Source: Lacticaseibacillus porcinae
Lineage (GTDB): Bacteria > Bacillota > Bacilli > Lactobacillales > Lactobacillaceae
Reading direction: 5' to 3'
Length of the DNA stretch: 63,792 bases
NCBI RefSeq assembly: GCF_003946305.1
Contig: NZ_RHNS01000015.1
Coordinates: 1 to 63,792, forward strand
Position numbers and translations under genes: made by a program. Positions 17,243-24,814 of the stretch are shown piece after piece (position 1 is the first letter of the stretch; the number at the start of each line of letters is the position of its first letter). Below the pieces are notes generated by a model. The model saw nothing but the letters and a program-made list of their open reading frames with translations, was not told the origin of the DNA and did not search any database.

Positions 17243-18136
17243 ATGAGTAATTTTAGTTACGAAGTTTTTAGTGCAGTGGTGGAAAAAGGGACCTTTATGC
17301 AAGCTGCTCAAGCCTTAAATGTTACCCCAAGTGCGGTATCTCATAGTGTGTCGCAACTGGAAAGTGACCTCGGCTTTCCATTATTCATTCGCAATCGCAC
17401 TGGGGTGGAATTAACCCCTGATGGGACGGCGATTTTGCCGACGATCCAATCGATTTTGAATTTGGAAGATCAACTGGTGCAAATCGCCGATAACATTAAC
17501 GGCATCAACACTGGTCGCATTCGCATCGGGGCCTTTTCGTCAGTGTCCAACAACTGGTTACCCGAAATTATTTTGCGGTTTAAGAAACAATATCCTAAAA
17601 TTGCGGTGTCATTGGTGCAAGCTAGCTTCAATGAAATCGCTGAACAAGTGCGCGTCGGGACCATTGATATCGGGTTTTCATTAATGCCAGTGGCCAAGCA
17701 ATTGATCGCCATTCCATTGTTGAAAGACCCGATATACTGCATCACCCCGCTGGCTTATACGCCTGCTAACGGGACCTTCATGACGGATCGCGACATGGCG
17801 CATCAGAATTTCATTTTGCAACAAGCTGACTATGACCGCGATACGAAAAAGGCCCTTGATCGCTACAATGTGTCAACGAACTCTTTGCATTACTCTTTAG
17901 ATGACCAATCGATCCTGTCGATGGTAGAAGCAGGACTTGGTCTTGGGGTGTTACCAAAACTGGCGTTAAAGAAGTTAGTTGGGGATGTAAACACCTATTC
18001 ATTTTCTGAACCTTTTGAACGGACTTTATGTTTGGTGATGAACCCCACCACCCAAAAGTCGCCTTCAGTCGCGCGGATGCAAACCGTGATCGAAGCTTAT
18101 TTGAAAGAGCATTATCCTGAAGACTGCTTGTTGTAG
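17243..18136 (+). CDS. LysR family transcriptional regulator
   Basis: A 297-aa regulator. The N-terminal winged helix-turn-helix is clear at about 2-60 (FMQAAQALNVTPSAVSHSV, then ESDLGFPLFIRNRTGVELT), followed by the linker helix and a periplasmic-binding-like effector domain. I prefer the ATG at 17243, 6 nt after GGAGG; a TTG one codon earlier is possible but too close. Divergence from the aminotransferase suggests it controls that gene and amino-acid status is the likely cue. Confidence 0.93.
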   Translation: MSNFSYEVFSAVVEKGTFMQAAQALNVTPSAVSHSVSQLESDLGFPLFIRNRTGVELTPDGTAILPTIQSILNLEDQLVQIADNINGINTGRIRIGAFSSVSNNWLPEIILRFKKQYPKIAVSLVQASFNEIAEQVRVGTIDIGFSLMPVAKQLIAIPLLKDPIYCITPLAYTPANGTFMTDRDMAHQNFILQQADYDRDTKKALDRYNVSTNSLHYSLDDQSILSMVEAGLGLGVLPKLALKKLVGDVNTYSFSEPFERTLCLVMNPTTQKSPSVARMQTVIEAYLKEHYPEDCLL

Positions 18137-18187
18137 CCGCCAGTTGCGTTAAAATAATCCTATGAATTAGACGTGAGGAAACCATAT

Positions 18188-18997
18188 ATGAATCAAAAAC
18201 TGATCGCCTTAGATCTAGACGGTACCACCTTAAATCAAGCGGGAACATTGAGCCCGCAAACCATTGCCACGTTACAAGCTGCGCAAACTGCCGGCCATTT
18301 AGTGGTGATCGCCACTGGACGGCCTGATTCGATTTCAGAGCATTTCTATGATGAACTCGGCTTAACCGCGCCGATGATCAACTTTAACGGCGCGTTGATC
18401 CATAAACCCCATCAACATTGGGGTGGTGAACGACAAGTGGCGTTGACGACGCAAACGGCATTAGCGTTGAAATCATTGAAAACCCAATTTGACATCGAAT
18501 TGATGGTTGCAGAAGGCAAACAACTGTTACTTGCAGATCACGGATACGTGAATATGCCATTTTTACCAGATCTGCCAGATCCTCAGTCGTTATTTGATGC
18601 TGATGGGTTAACGCAAGCCCCGATTTCAGTGACGATGTTTATTCGCGAACACACTTTGACCGCTTTGCAACAAGCGGTCGCCCAACACTTCCCAAGCCTC
18701 ACCCCAAAAACTTGGGGCGCATGGAGTGGTGAACACACTGCACTTGAAGTGACAGAAGGCAACACCAGCAAATCTCAAGCAGTGGCTTATGTTGCCGGCT
18801 TATATGGCATCGATCAAGCAGATGTCATCGCGTTTGGCGATGATTTGAATGATTTGGATTTGATCGATTACGCTGGGGTAGGCGTCGCAATGAAAAATGC
18901 GCGACCAGAGATCTTGCAAGCGGCTAATGCAGTGACGGCTTTTGATAATGAAAATTCAGGCATGGCGGATTATTTAGCCGATTACTTAGCCTTGTAA
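18188..18997 (+). CDS. HAD superfamily Cof-type phosphatase
   Basis: A 269-aa HAD IIB hydrolase. Motif I is ALDLDGTTLNQAG near the N-terminus; motif II and the cap follow VVIATGRPDS; the conserved end has FGDDLNDLDLIDYAGVGVAMKNA. These enzymes dephosphorylate sugar phosphates or cofactors, but the substrate is unknown. The ATG at 18188 is used; the GTG at 18173 lies in the GTGAGGAAA ribosome site. A YczE-like membrane gene follows after 12 nt and is probably cotranscribed. Confidence 0.92.
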   Translation: MNQKLIALDLDGTTLNQAGTLSPQTIATLQAAQTAGHLVVIATGRPDSISEHFYDELGLTAPMINFNGALIHKPHQHWGGERQVALTTQTALALKSLKTQFDIELMVAEGKQLLLADHGYVNMPFLPDLPDPQSLFDADGLTQAPISVTMFIREHTLTALQQAVAQHFPSLTPKTWGAWSGEHTALEVTEGNTSKSQAVAYVAGLYGIDQADVIAFGDDLNDLDLIDYAGVGVAMKNARPEILQAANAVTAFDNENSGMADYLADYLAL

Positions 18998-19009
18998 GAA
19001 GATGAGTGG

Positions 19010-19678
19010 ATGCAACATACAGTAGAAAATCAAACTTCAGCGCAGTTAGTGGGGATGTTTTGTTGTTCATTGCTGCTCAATGGCTTTGGTAATGGACTGA
19101 CAGTGGCGATGAACCTCGGCAGTGCGTTGTGGACGACTAGTGCTGTGAATATGAGTCACGCGTTTGGCGTGAGTTTGCTGTTGATCTTGTTGTTAGAAGG
19201 GGTGGCTGTGGTGTTGTTTAACGCCGCAGTGCTTGGACATTTGGATTGGCGGCGGATCGCAGGGAACTTTATATTTATGATCCCATTTTCATTTTTGGTA
19301 TCAGCGTTTGCTGATGTGATCAAAATGACCCCTTTAGTGACGATGCCGTTGGTTATCCGGGTGGGGTTAGATTTAATCGGGATCATTTGCATTGGCTGTG
19401 CGATTTCGATTTATCAACGCATTAACGTGGTGATTCATCCCAATGATGACCTGATGCAGATCATTCGCTTTAAATTCTTCCATGGCAATGCTGCAATCGC
19501 CCAAGTGGTATCGTTTCTGCCTCCGATCATCATCGATATCTTGTGCGTGTCGTTTACACGGCAGATTTATGCCATTAACATCGGAACCTTGTTTTCCTTG
19601 GTGGCGCAAGGTGCAGTGATCGGCTTTGCAGATATGCATGTCTTCCCGAAATTGAAACATCGCCATTTGCAGGTGTAA
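19010..19678 (+). CDS. YczE/YitT-like integral membrane protein
   Basis: A 222-aa hydrophobic protein with about five to six membrane helices. The N-terminal GFGNGLTVAMNLGSALWTT and the later INVVIHPNDDLMQIIRFKFF resemble the YczE/YyaS/YitT-like family. No transport substrate is known for the family. The ribosome site is weak (AAGAAGATGAG), and the gene sits 12 nt behind a HAD phosphatase, so it probably depends on that transcript. Confidence 0.75.
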   Translation: MQHTVENQTSAQLVGMFCCSLLLNGFGNGLTVAMNLGSALWTTSAVNMSHAFGVSLLLILLLEGVAVVLFNAAVLGHLDWRRIAGNFIFMIPFSFLVSAFADVIKMTPLVTMPLVIRVGLDLIGIICIGCAISIYQRINVVIHPNDDLMQIIRFKFFHGNAAIAQVVSFLPPIIIDILCVSFTRQIYAINIGTLFSLVAQGAVIGFADMHVFPKLKHRHLQV

Positions 19679-19727
19679 GATGCTATCGGCGAAGTGTCGG
19701 TTATGATGATTGCAAGTAGGCGACAGT

Positions 19728-19943
19728 GGTCGGGCATTGCGGAGGTGAATTGAACCATTGCCAGTGAAAGTGAAATCAAGAAAGACGCTGGGTTTGCGGC
19801 TTGCGCAGATTTCACCGGCAGAATTTGAAACAAAGTGCTTTTCTTTGGTTCAAATTCTAGGTGGAAGAACATCGGCGCACTTTGCCGATTTCTGGAGCCG
19901 GCCGCACTGGCAATGGTTCAATTCACCGGAGTGATGCCTGACC
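19728..19943. repeat. Dispersed palindromic repeat, copy A
   Basis: About 216 bp that fold as one long cruciform. A perfect 23-bp inverted repeat (19744-19766 and 19905-19927; starts GGTGAATTGAACC) closes it, and weaker pairing continues outward on both sides. Inside are two further hairpins, including AGAATTTGAAAC/GTTCAAATTCT. A diverged second copy lies at 37675-37899. It fills most of the 354-bp gap before brnQ. No protein is encoded. It could be a non-autonomous mobile repeat or a structured RNA. Confidence 0.75.
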
Positions 19944-20032
19944 TTGCCACCACCACGTTTCTCATAAATTGTTCACGCCCTTGTCAGATTCGATTGCTAC
20001 ACTATTTGCAACAAGCGAAAAGAGGGATTCAC

Positions 20033-21382
20033 ATGACGTCGCGCAAACTTACGCAACGCGAATTACTATTTATTGGCACCATGTTGTTCGGCTTATTCTT
20101 TGGTGCAGGCAACTTAATTTTTCCAGTATTTGTCGGCCAACAAGCTGGGGATCACTTATGGCCAGCGGTGATCGGCTTTTTAATTTCTGGCGTCGGCTTA
20201 CCGTTGCTTGGTGTCGCTGCTATTGGGATCACCAAAGTCGATGGGGTGTTTGGCCTTGCTGAAAAAGCAAATCGTCCATTTGCCTATCTATTTACGATTT
20301 TGTTGTATCTGTGTATTGGCCCGTTGTTTGCACTGCCGCGATTGGCGTCGATTTCTTATGAGATCGGGTTGACGCGCTTTGTCAGCAATGCGCACCAAAC
20401 GCCGGCGCTTGCGGTTTATTCAGTGCTGTTCTTTGCAGTGGCGTGGTGGTTTGCGCGCAAACCCAGCAAGATCATGGTGTATGTGGGCAAAGTGCTGACG
20501 CCAGTGTTTTTAGTGGTACTGGCGGTGTTATTGATCGCAGTGGTGGTGTCGCCTTTAGGGCATGGCCAATCAGCAGTGGGCACTTATCAAACCGCCGCGT
20601 TATCGACGGGCTTTACCGCTGGGTATTCCACCATGGATGCCCTTGCCGCGTTAGCTTTTGGGATCATTGTTGTCAATGCGATCAAACAACTTGGCATTAC
20701 CCAACCGACTGCGATTGCTAAGCACACGGTGTTAGCGGGGACGCTAGCGGCAGCTTTGATGGGCGTGATCTATGCACTACTGGCATTGCTCGGACGCAAT
20801 GCCTTAGGGGTATTTTCCCGCGCAGATAACGGTGGGGTGATCCTAAGTAATGTCGCGCATCAATATTTTGGGACCTTTGGTAACGTGTTATTAGCTGTGA
20901 TCGTCGTGATCGCCTGTTTGAAAACCGCGATCGGCTTGATCACTGCTTTTGGGGATACCGCCAAAGAAATGTTTCCTCGCATCCCTTATCAAGCGGTGAT
21001 CGCAGTGGCAACGCTGGTGCCGATGTTTTTTGCCAATGTTGGCCTTGATCGCTTGTTAAAGGTGTCGACGCCGGTGTTAATGGCGCTATATCCTTTTGCC
21101 ATTGTGTTGATCTTAGTGGGGTTGTTGTCAGTGCTGTTTCAACAACATCGCTGGTTGTTCAACTTATCGCTGTTGTTTACCGCGATCTCAGCCTTGCTTG
21201 ATGGGTTAAATGCCACTGGGTTGCAAGCTAGCTGGTGTACCAGTTTGTTGAAAATCGGGAAATTTTTGCCTGGATTTGCTTCAGGATTAGGCTGGACGAT
21301 CCCTGCGTTAGTGGGTGCGGTGCTTGGCATCGTTGTCGATCGCGTCACGTTAGCGAAAAAAAATTCTCTTAAAAAATTTTAA
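20033..21382 (+). CDS. brnQ: Branched-chain amino acid transporter BrnQ
   Basis: A 449-aa membrane carrier of the LIVCS family that imports leucine, isoleucine and valine with a cation. It has about 12 membrane helices; the N-terminal ELLFIGTMLFGLFFGAGNLIFP motif region and PLLGVAAIGITK are typical. The ATG at 20033 follows AAGAGGGA; an upstream extension of 66 codons runs through the palindromic repeat and is rejected. Single-gene unit. Confidence 0.95.
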   Translation: MTSRKLTQRELLFIGTMLFGLFFGAGNLIFPVFVGQQAGDHLWPAVIGFLISGVGLPLLGVAAIGITKVDGVFGLAEKANRPFAYLFTILLYLCIGPLFALPRLASISYEIGLTRFVSNAHQTPALAVYSVLFFAVAWWFARKPSKIMVYVGKVLTPVFLVVLAVLLIAVVVSPLGHGQSAVGTYQTAALSTGFTAGYSTMDALAALAFGIIVVNAIKQLGITQPTAIAKHTVLAGTLAAALMGVIYALLALLGRNALGVFSRADNGGVILSNVAHQYFGTFGNVLLAVIVVIACLKTAIGLITAFGDTAKEMFPRIPYQAVIAVATLVPMFFANVGLDRLLKVSTPVLMALYPFAIVLILVGLLSVLFQQHRWLFNLSLLFTAISALLDGLNATGLQASWCTSLLKIGKFLPGFASGLGWTIPALVGAVLGIVVDRVTLAKKNSLKKF

Positions 21383-21502
21383 TTGGCCCACAATTTGTTG
21401 AATATAAAGCAATTATGCCTTTGAAAAGGCCGGTATGACGCAACTTTCAGCACAATATGTGGGATCTGATCAAAATCAGGTGATTTTAATTCAGATTTGC
21501 CA

Positions 21503-21527
21503 ATACGATGAAATTTAGCTATCGTAT
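21503..21527. promoter_or_regulatory. Inverted repeat in the promoter of the 111-aa gene
   Basis: ATACGAT and ATCGTAT, 11 bp apart, flank the probable promoter (TTGCCA at 21498, then TATCGT or TATAAG). The position suggests an operator, but no regulator is identified. Confidence 0.4.
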
Positions 21528-21561
21528 AAGAGTGAGTAATTTGAAAGGATGGCGTAAAGCT

Positions 21562-21897
21562 ATGACTAAGTCGATCACTGATCTGACGTCTGATGCGCAA
21601 ATTAAAGCCCTCAGCGACTTTATTGATTTTTATTTGGATAAATTCCGTAATGAAGGTTTGGACCTGATCGCCCAAGCTGATACCACTGGCCACATCGCCG
21701 ATATTAATGCTTGGTTGATGGCTAACCAATCCTTTAACAAAGAAGAATTGAAGTCCGGGCTGTTGTCTGAACGTGGGGAAAACTTGATCGCCTTGTTAAA
21801 GACGATCAACGCCCCATTTAACGACAATGGGTTGCCTGTAACGCCTTGGAATGAATGGTTCAAAGCGGACCTCGACACGATTCCACAAGGACGTTAA
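21562..21897 (+). CDS. Hypothetical protein, 111 aa
   Basis: I do not recognise this protein. It is soluble, acidic and mostly helical, without a signal peptide or membrane segment; a stretch such as ALSDFIDFYLDKFRNEGLDL and the WNEWFKADLD end stand out. The ATG at 21562 follows GAAAGGATGG. It has its own promoter region containing a 7-bp inverted repeat and ends at a strong terminator just before a HAD phosphatase gene. Confidence 0.7.
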   Translation: MTKSITDLTSDAQIKALSDFIDFYLDKFRNEGLDLIAQADTTGHIADINAWLMANQSFNKEELKSGLLSERGENLIALLKTINAPFNDNGLPVTPWNEWFKADLDTIPQGR

Positions 21898-21905
21898 ACG
21901 GTACT

Positions 21906-21934
21906 GACGGCTGCAGTTTAGCCGTCTTTTTTTT
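21906..21934 (+). terminator. Terminator after the 111-aa gene
   Basis: GACGGCT pairs with AGCCGTC and is followed by eight T residues. The next gene's ribosome site (AGGAGGG) starts right after it, so read-through may supply some of that gene's expression. Confidence 0.85.
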
Positions 21935-21947
21935 CAGGAGGGAACCC

Positions 21948-22757
21948 ATGGACAAGTATCTGATCATTTCAGACATCGACGGCACTTTGGCATATGACCA
22001 TCAACATGTCAGCGCCAAAACCATTGCCGTATTACAACAATTATTAGATGCCGGCCATGAATTCTACGCTGCGACTGGCCGCATGTATAACTTAGCAAAA
22101 GTCATCGCCGATCAAGTTGATGACCGCGCCGAGATCATCGCCTCAAACGGTGCCGTGTATGACTTTAACGGCGAACGTGTCCATCATTTAATGGGGGAGC
22201 ATGCGTTGAGGTTGACGGAACAAGCCGCCGCCATGCAAAATCTTCCGGCAGTGTACTTCACTGATGACACCGTTTATTACACCAAAACGCCAAGTCAATC
22301 GGTGATCGATACCATGATGAGCTTTGCTAGCACTGCCGCCAATATTGCCGTTAAGCAAGTGCACACCATTGAAAATTTGCTTGGCCATGTCAACGAGATC
22401 ACCAATGGGATCATCTTTAGCCCTCATGATCCAGAATCATTGGCACGCACAATGATGACGTTAGCTGCAAGTAACGCGATGCATTTATCTGCTAGTGACG
22501 CCACCAATATTGAATTGATCCCCAAACATGTCGACAAGTCGACTGCGATCGCCGAACTCCAAGCCAAAACTGGGATTCCAGCCAGTCGTACGATTGTCTT
22601 TGGCGATGGGTTAAATGATTTGGGGATGCTTAAAGCTGCTGGGATCTCAGTGGCGATGGGCAATGCGGTACCAGATGTTGCCAAAGCTGCGCGTTTTCAA
22701 ACGCAAAGCAACACAGAAGACGGCATCGCGCATTTCTTAGAAAACTATTTCGCATAG
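21948..22757 (+). CDS. HAD superfamily Cof-type phosphatase (second copy)
   Basis: A 269-aa HAD IIB hydrolase with ISDIDGTLAYDHQH at the N-terminus, FYAATGRMYN as motif II region and VFGDGLNDLGMLKAAGISVAMGNA near the end. It is only distantly related to the HAD protein at 18188. Phosphate-ester substrates are likely but unknown. The ATG at 21948 follows AGGAGGGAA. A terminator closes the unit. Confidence 0.92.
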   Translation: MDKYLIISDIDGTLAYDHQHVSAKTIAVLQQLLDAGHEFYAATGRMYNLAKVIADQVDDRAEIIASNGAVYDFNGERVHHLMGEHALRLTEQAAAMQNLPAVYFTDDTVYYTKTPSQSVIDTMMSFASTAANIAVKQVHTIENLLGHVNEITNGIIFSPHDPESLARTMMTLAASNAMHLSASDATNIELIPKHVDKSTAIAELQAKTGIPASRTIVFGDGLNDLGMLKAAGISVAMGNAVPDVAKAARFQTQSNTEDGIAHFLENYFA

Positions 22758-22760
22758 TTA

Positions 22761-22785
22761 AAAGAGGCCTTGTGCCTCTTTTTTT
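22761..22785 (+). terminator. Terminator after the second HAD gene
   Basis: AAAGAGGC pairs with GCCTCTTT, followed by a T-run. Confidence 0.88.
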
Positions 22786-22894
22786 GTGCAGCTGCGAGTA
22801 GCGTGCATTTTTTAGTGAAATGATTTGGAAGTTATGAGCTAGTATTGGAAACGGTAACATGCGACAATAAGGCCATCGAGAAAGGATGATAGGG

Positions 22895-23884
22895 ATGTAT
22901 GAAGCAAAAGCAACGCGGTATGATCACCTAGCAGTACGATCGGTCGGCAATTCTGGTTTGCGATTGCCAGCGGTGTCGTTAGGGTTGTGGCAGCGATTTG
23001 ACGCGCAGGCACCGTTTGACGAACGGCAAGCCTTGTTGTTGCATGCGTTTGATGCAGGCGTATTTCATTTTGATGTGGCTGATCACTACGGCATTCCTTA
23101 TGGCTCTAGCGAAGCGTTACTTGGCAAAGTCCTTGCCAAAGAGCTGAAAGGGTACCGCGATGAGTTGGTGATCGCCACCAAAGTCGGTTTTACCATTGGT
23201 GCCGGACCTTATGGCGACGGGTTATCGCGCAAGGCGATCATGCAACATATCGATGGGTCACTGCAACGGTTGCAAACTGATTATGTCGATGTTTACTACG
23301 CCCATCGCTTTGATGAAACAGTGCCGCTTGAAGAAACGGCATCGGCCTTAGATACCGTCGTTAAAAGTGGTAAAGCGCGCTATATTGGCATTTCCAATTA
23401 CAATGTCGAACAAACCCAAGCGGTATTGGCGTTGTTTGAAACTTACCATACGCCGGTGGTGGTGTCGCAAATGAGCTACAACATGTTCAATCGCTCAGTG
23501 GAAACTAGCGGTTTGTTAGACGTGTTGCAGAAACATCATCAAGGGTTAGTGGCATATGGGCCGCTATCAGAAGGCTTGTTGTCTGATCGTTATTTGAACG
23601 GATTGCCGCCAGACTTCAAGATCCACCACACCAATCAAGCGACCTTAAGTGTTGGCGCTGACGCTTTAGTTGAAAAACTAAACGCCTTAAATGCCATTGC
23701 CCAAAATCGCGGACAAAGTTTGAGTCAATTGGCATTAGCATGGTTATTGCGCGATCCAGTAGTCGCCAGTGTGATCATTGGGACCACTAGCGCCGCCCAT
23801 TTAGATGATAATTTACAAGCCGCCCAAAATACGACGTTTACTGCCGATGAATTAGCTGCCATTGATCAAATCGTCACATTGTAG
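22895..23884 (+). CDS. Aldo/keto reductase (YghZ-like, AKR14 type)
   Basis: A 329-aa NADPH-dependent carbonyl reductase. The opening YDHLAVRSVGNSGLRLPAVS and the GLWQRF, HFDVADHYG, ATKVGF and RYIGISNYN stretches match the YghZ/L-glyceraldehyde-3-phosphate reductase group. The catalytic tetrad is visible as Asp and Tyr in FDVADHY, Lys in ATK and His in YYAHR. I used the ATG at 22895 because AAAGG is correctly spaced for it; an ATG three codons earlier is too close. Confidence 0.92.
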   Translation: MYEAKATRYDHLAVRSVGNSGLRLPAVSLGLWQRFDAQAPFDERQALLLHAFDAGVFHFDVADHYGIPYGSSEALLGKVLAKELKGYRDELVIATKVGFTIGAGPYGDGLSRKAIMQHIDGSLQRLQTDYVDVYYAHRFDETVPLEETASALDTVVKSGKARYIGISNYNVEQTQAVLALFETYHTPVVVSQMSYNMFNRSVETSGLLDVLQKHHQGLVAYGPLSEGLLSDRYLNGLPPDFKIHHTNQATLSVGADALVEKLNALNAIAQNRGQSLSQLALAWLLRDPVVASVIIGTTSAAHLDDNLQAAQNTTFTADELAAIDQIVTL

Positions 23885-23905
23885 TTGAACAACAAGGAAA
23901 GATAA

Positions 23906-24778
23906 ATGCCAACAAGAATGGGGAACCGCACCAAACACAAACGCATATGGGTCGTCATCGGGATCTTATTACCGATCATTTTAGTGATCGGAGGCTTAGT
24001 TTATGCGTATAGCGGGACTGACGATGCTGGCGACCACCAACAAACAAGCGCAAGTCAGGTATCAAGTAAGACTAGCAGTAAAAAAACTCGCTCAACGTCT
24101 ACATCTAGCAGTGCGACCAGCTCATCCAGCAGTTCAACGCAACCAGATCTCACTGGCTTAGGGTTTCAAATCATGCCTGTCTTGTTCAATGGTGAAGGCG
24201 TCGATCAAGCGATGGCGGAGAACAAGGCGCCACAAAATACTGTGCATGATGGGGTGATGTTGGGGTATTTCATCAATCAAACGCAAGCACGGGTCAGTGG
24301 TTTAGCGCGCTATATGTACGCTCACACGATCGGCTACAGTGTTAATGGTCAGGTGCTGGCGATGAATGGTTGGCAGATCCCGTTAACTGTAACTGACGGA
24401 CAACTCCAAACCGTGCAGTGGCAGGCACAAGATTCACAAGGCAATACCTTGACTTGGAAACTCGATGCCCTAGATGATGCCCAAACTGAAGTCGACGGCC
24501 ACGCCAACCCAGATGAAGTCGCCAGTTCAGTCGATGTTCACAACCTCACCACTGCGCAAATGGAACATTGGGTCAGAACTTACCTTCAGTCTACAGTATC
24601 GACTTATAACGCCAGTGATTACACCTTTACGCAAAAGTTTGTCGATGGCTATGCAGAAGTTTATCAATATACCGATCAACAGTTAACGCGAGTCTTTCGC
24701 GTTGACGCCCAAGGTAATTTACAAGTGAGAAACCCTGCCGACAGTCACTGGCAAATGGCGTCAGACACTTATCAATAA
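23906..24778 (+). CDS. Membrane-anchored hypothetical protein with Ser/Thr linker
   Basis: A 290-aa protein with a basic N-terminus, one membrane helix at about 14-36 (VVIGILLPIILVIGGLVYAY) and an outward Ser/Thr/Lys-rich linker to about 78. The remaining 210 residues form an extracellular domain with no motif I can name; the last part (YTFTQKFVDGYAEVYQYTDQQL) is a repeated Tyr-rich strand pattern. AAGGAAAG precedes the ATG. It follows the aldo/keto reductase by 21 nt and may be cotranscribed. A surface-exposed role is inference. Confidence 0.75.
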   Translation: MPTRMGNRTKHKRIWVVIGILLPIILVIGGLVYAYSGTDDAGDHQQTSASQVSSKTSSKKTRSTSTSSSATSSSSSSTQPDLTGLGFQIMPVLFNGEGVDQAMAENKAPQNTVHDGVMLGYFINQTQARVSGLARYMYAHTIGYSVNGQVLAMNGWQIPLTVTDGQLQTVQWQAQDSQGNTLTWKLDALDDAQTEVDGHANPDEVASSVDVHNLTTAQMEHWVRTYLQSTVSTYNASDYTFTQKFVDGYAEVYQYTDQQLTRVFRVDAQGNLQVRNPADSHWQMASDTYQ

Positions 24779-24781
24779 CGC

Positions 24782-24810
24782 AAAAGGGAGGCCACCGTGG
24801 CCTCCCTTTT
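24782..24810. terminator. Bidirectional terminator between convergent genes
   Basis: A perfect 13-bp stem (AAAAGGGAGGCCA and complement) around a three-base loop, T-rich on both strands. Confidence 0.92.
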
Positions 24811-24814
24811 CAGG

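Noticed and set aside
19835-20032. 66-codon N-terminal extension of BrnQ
   Set aside because: It runs through the palindromic repeat and is not membrane-like; the ATG at 20033 has a ribosome site and gives the normal BrnQ start.
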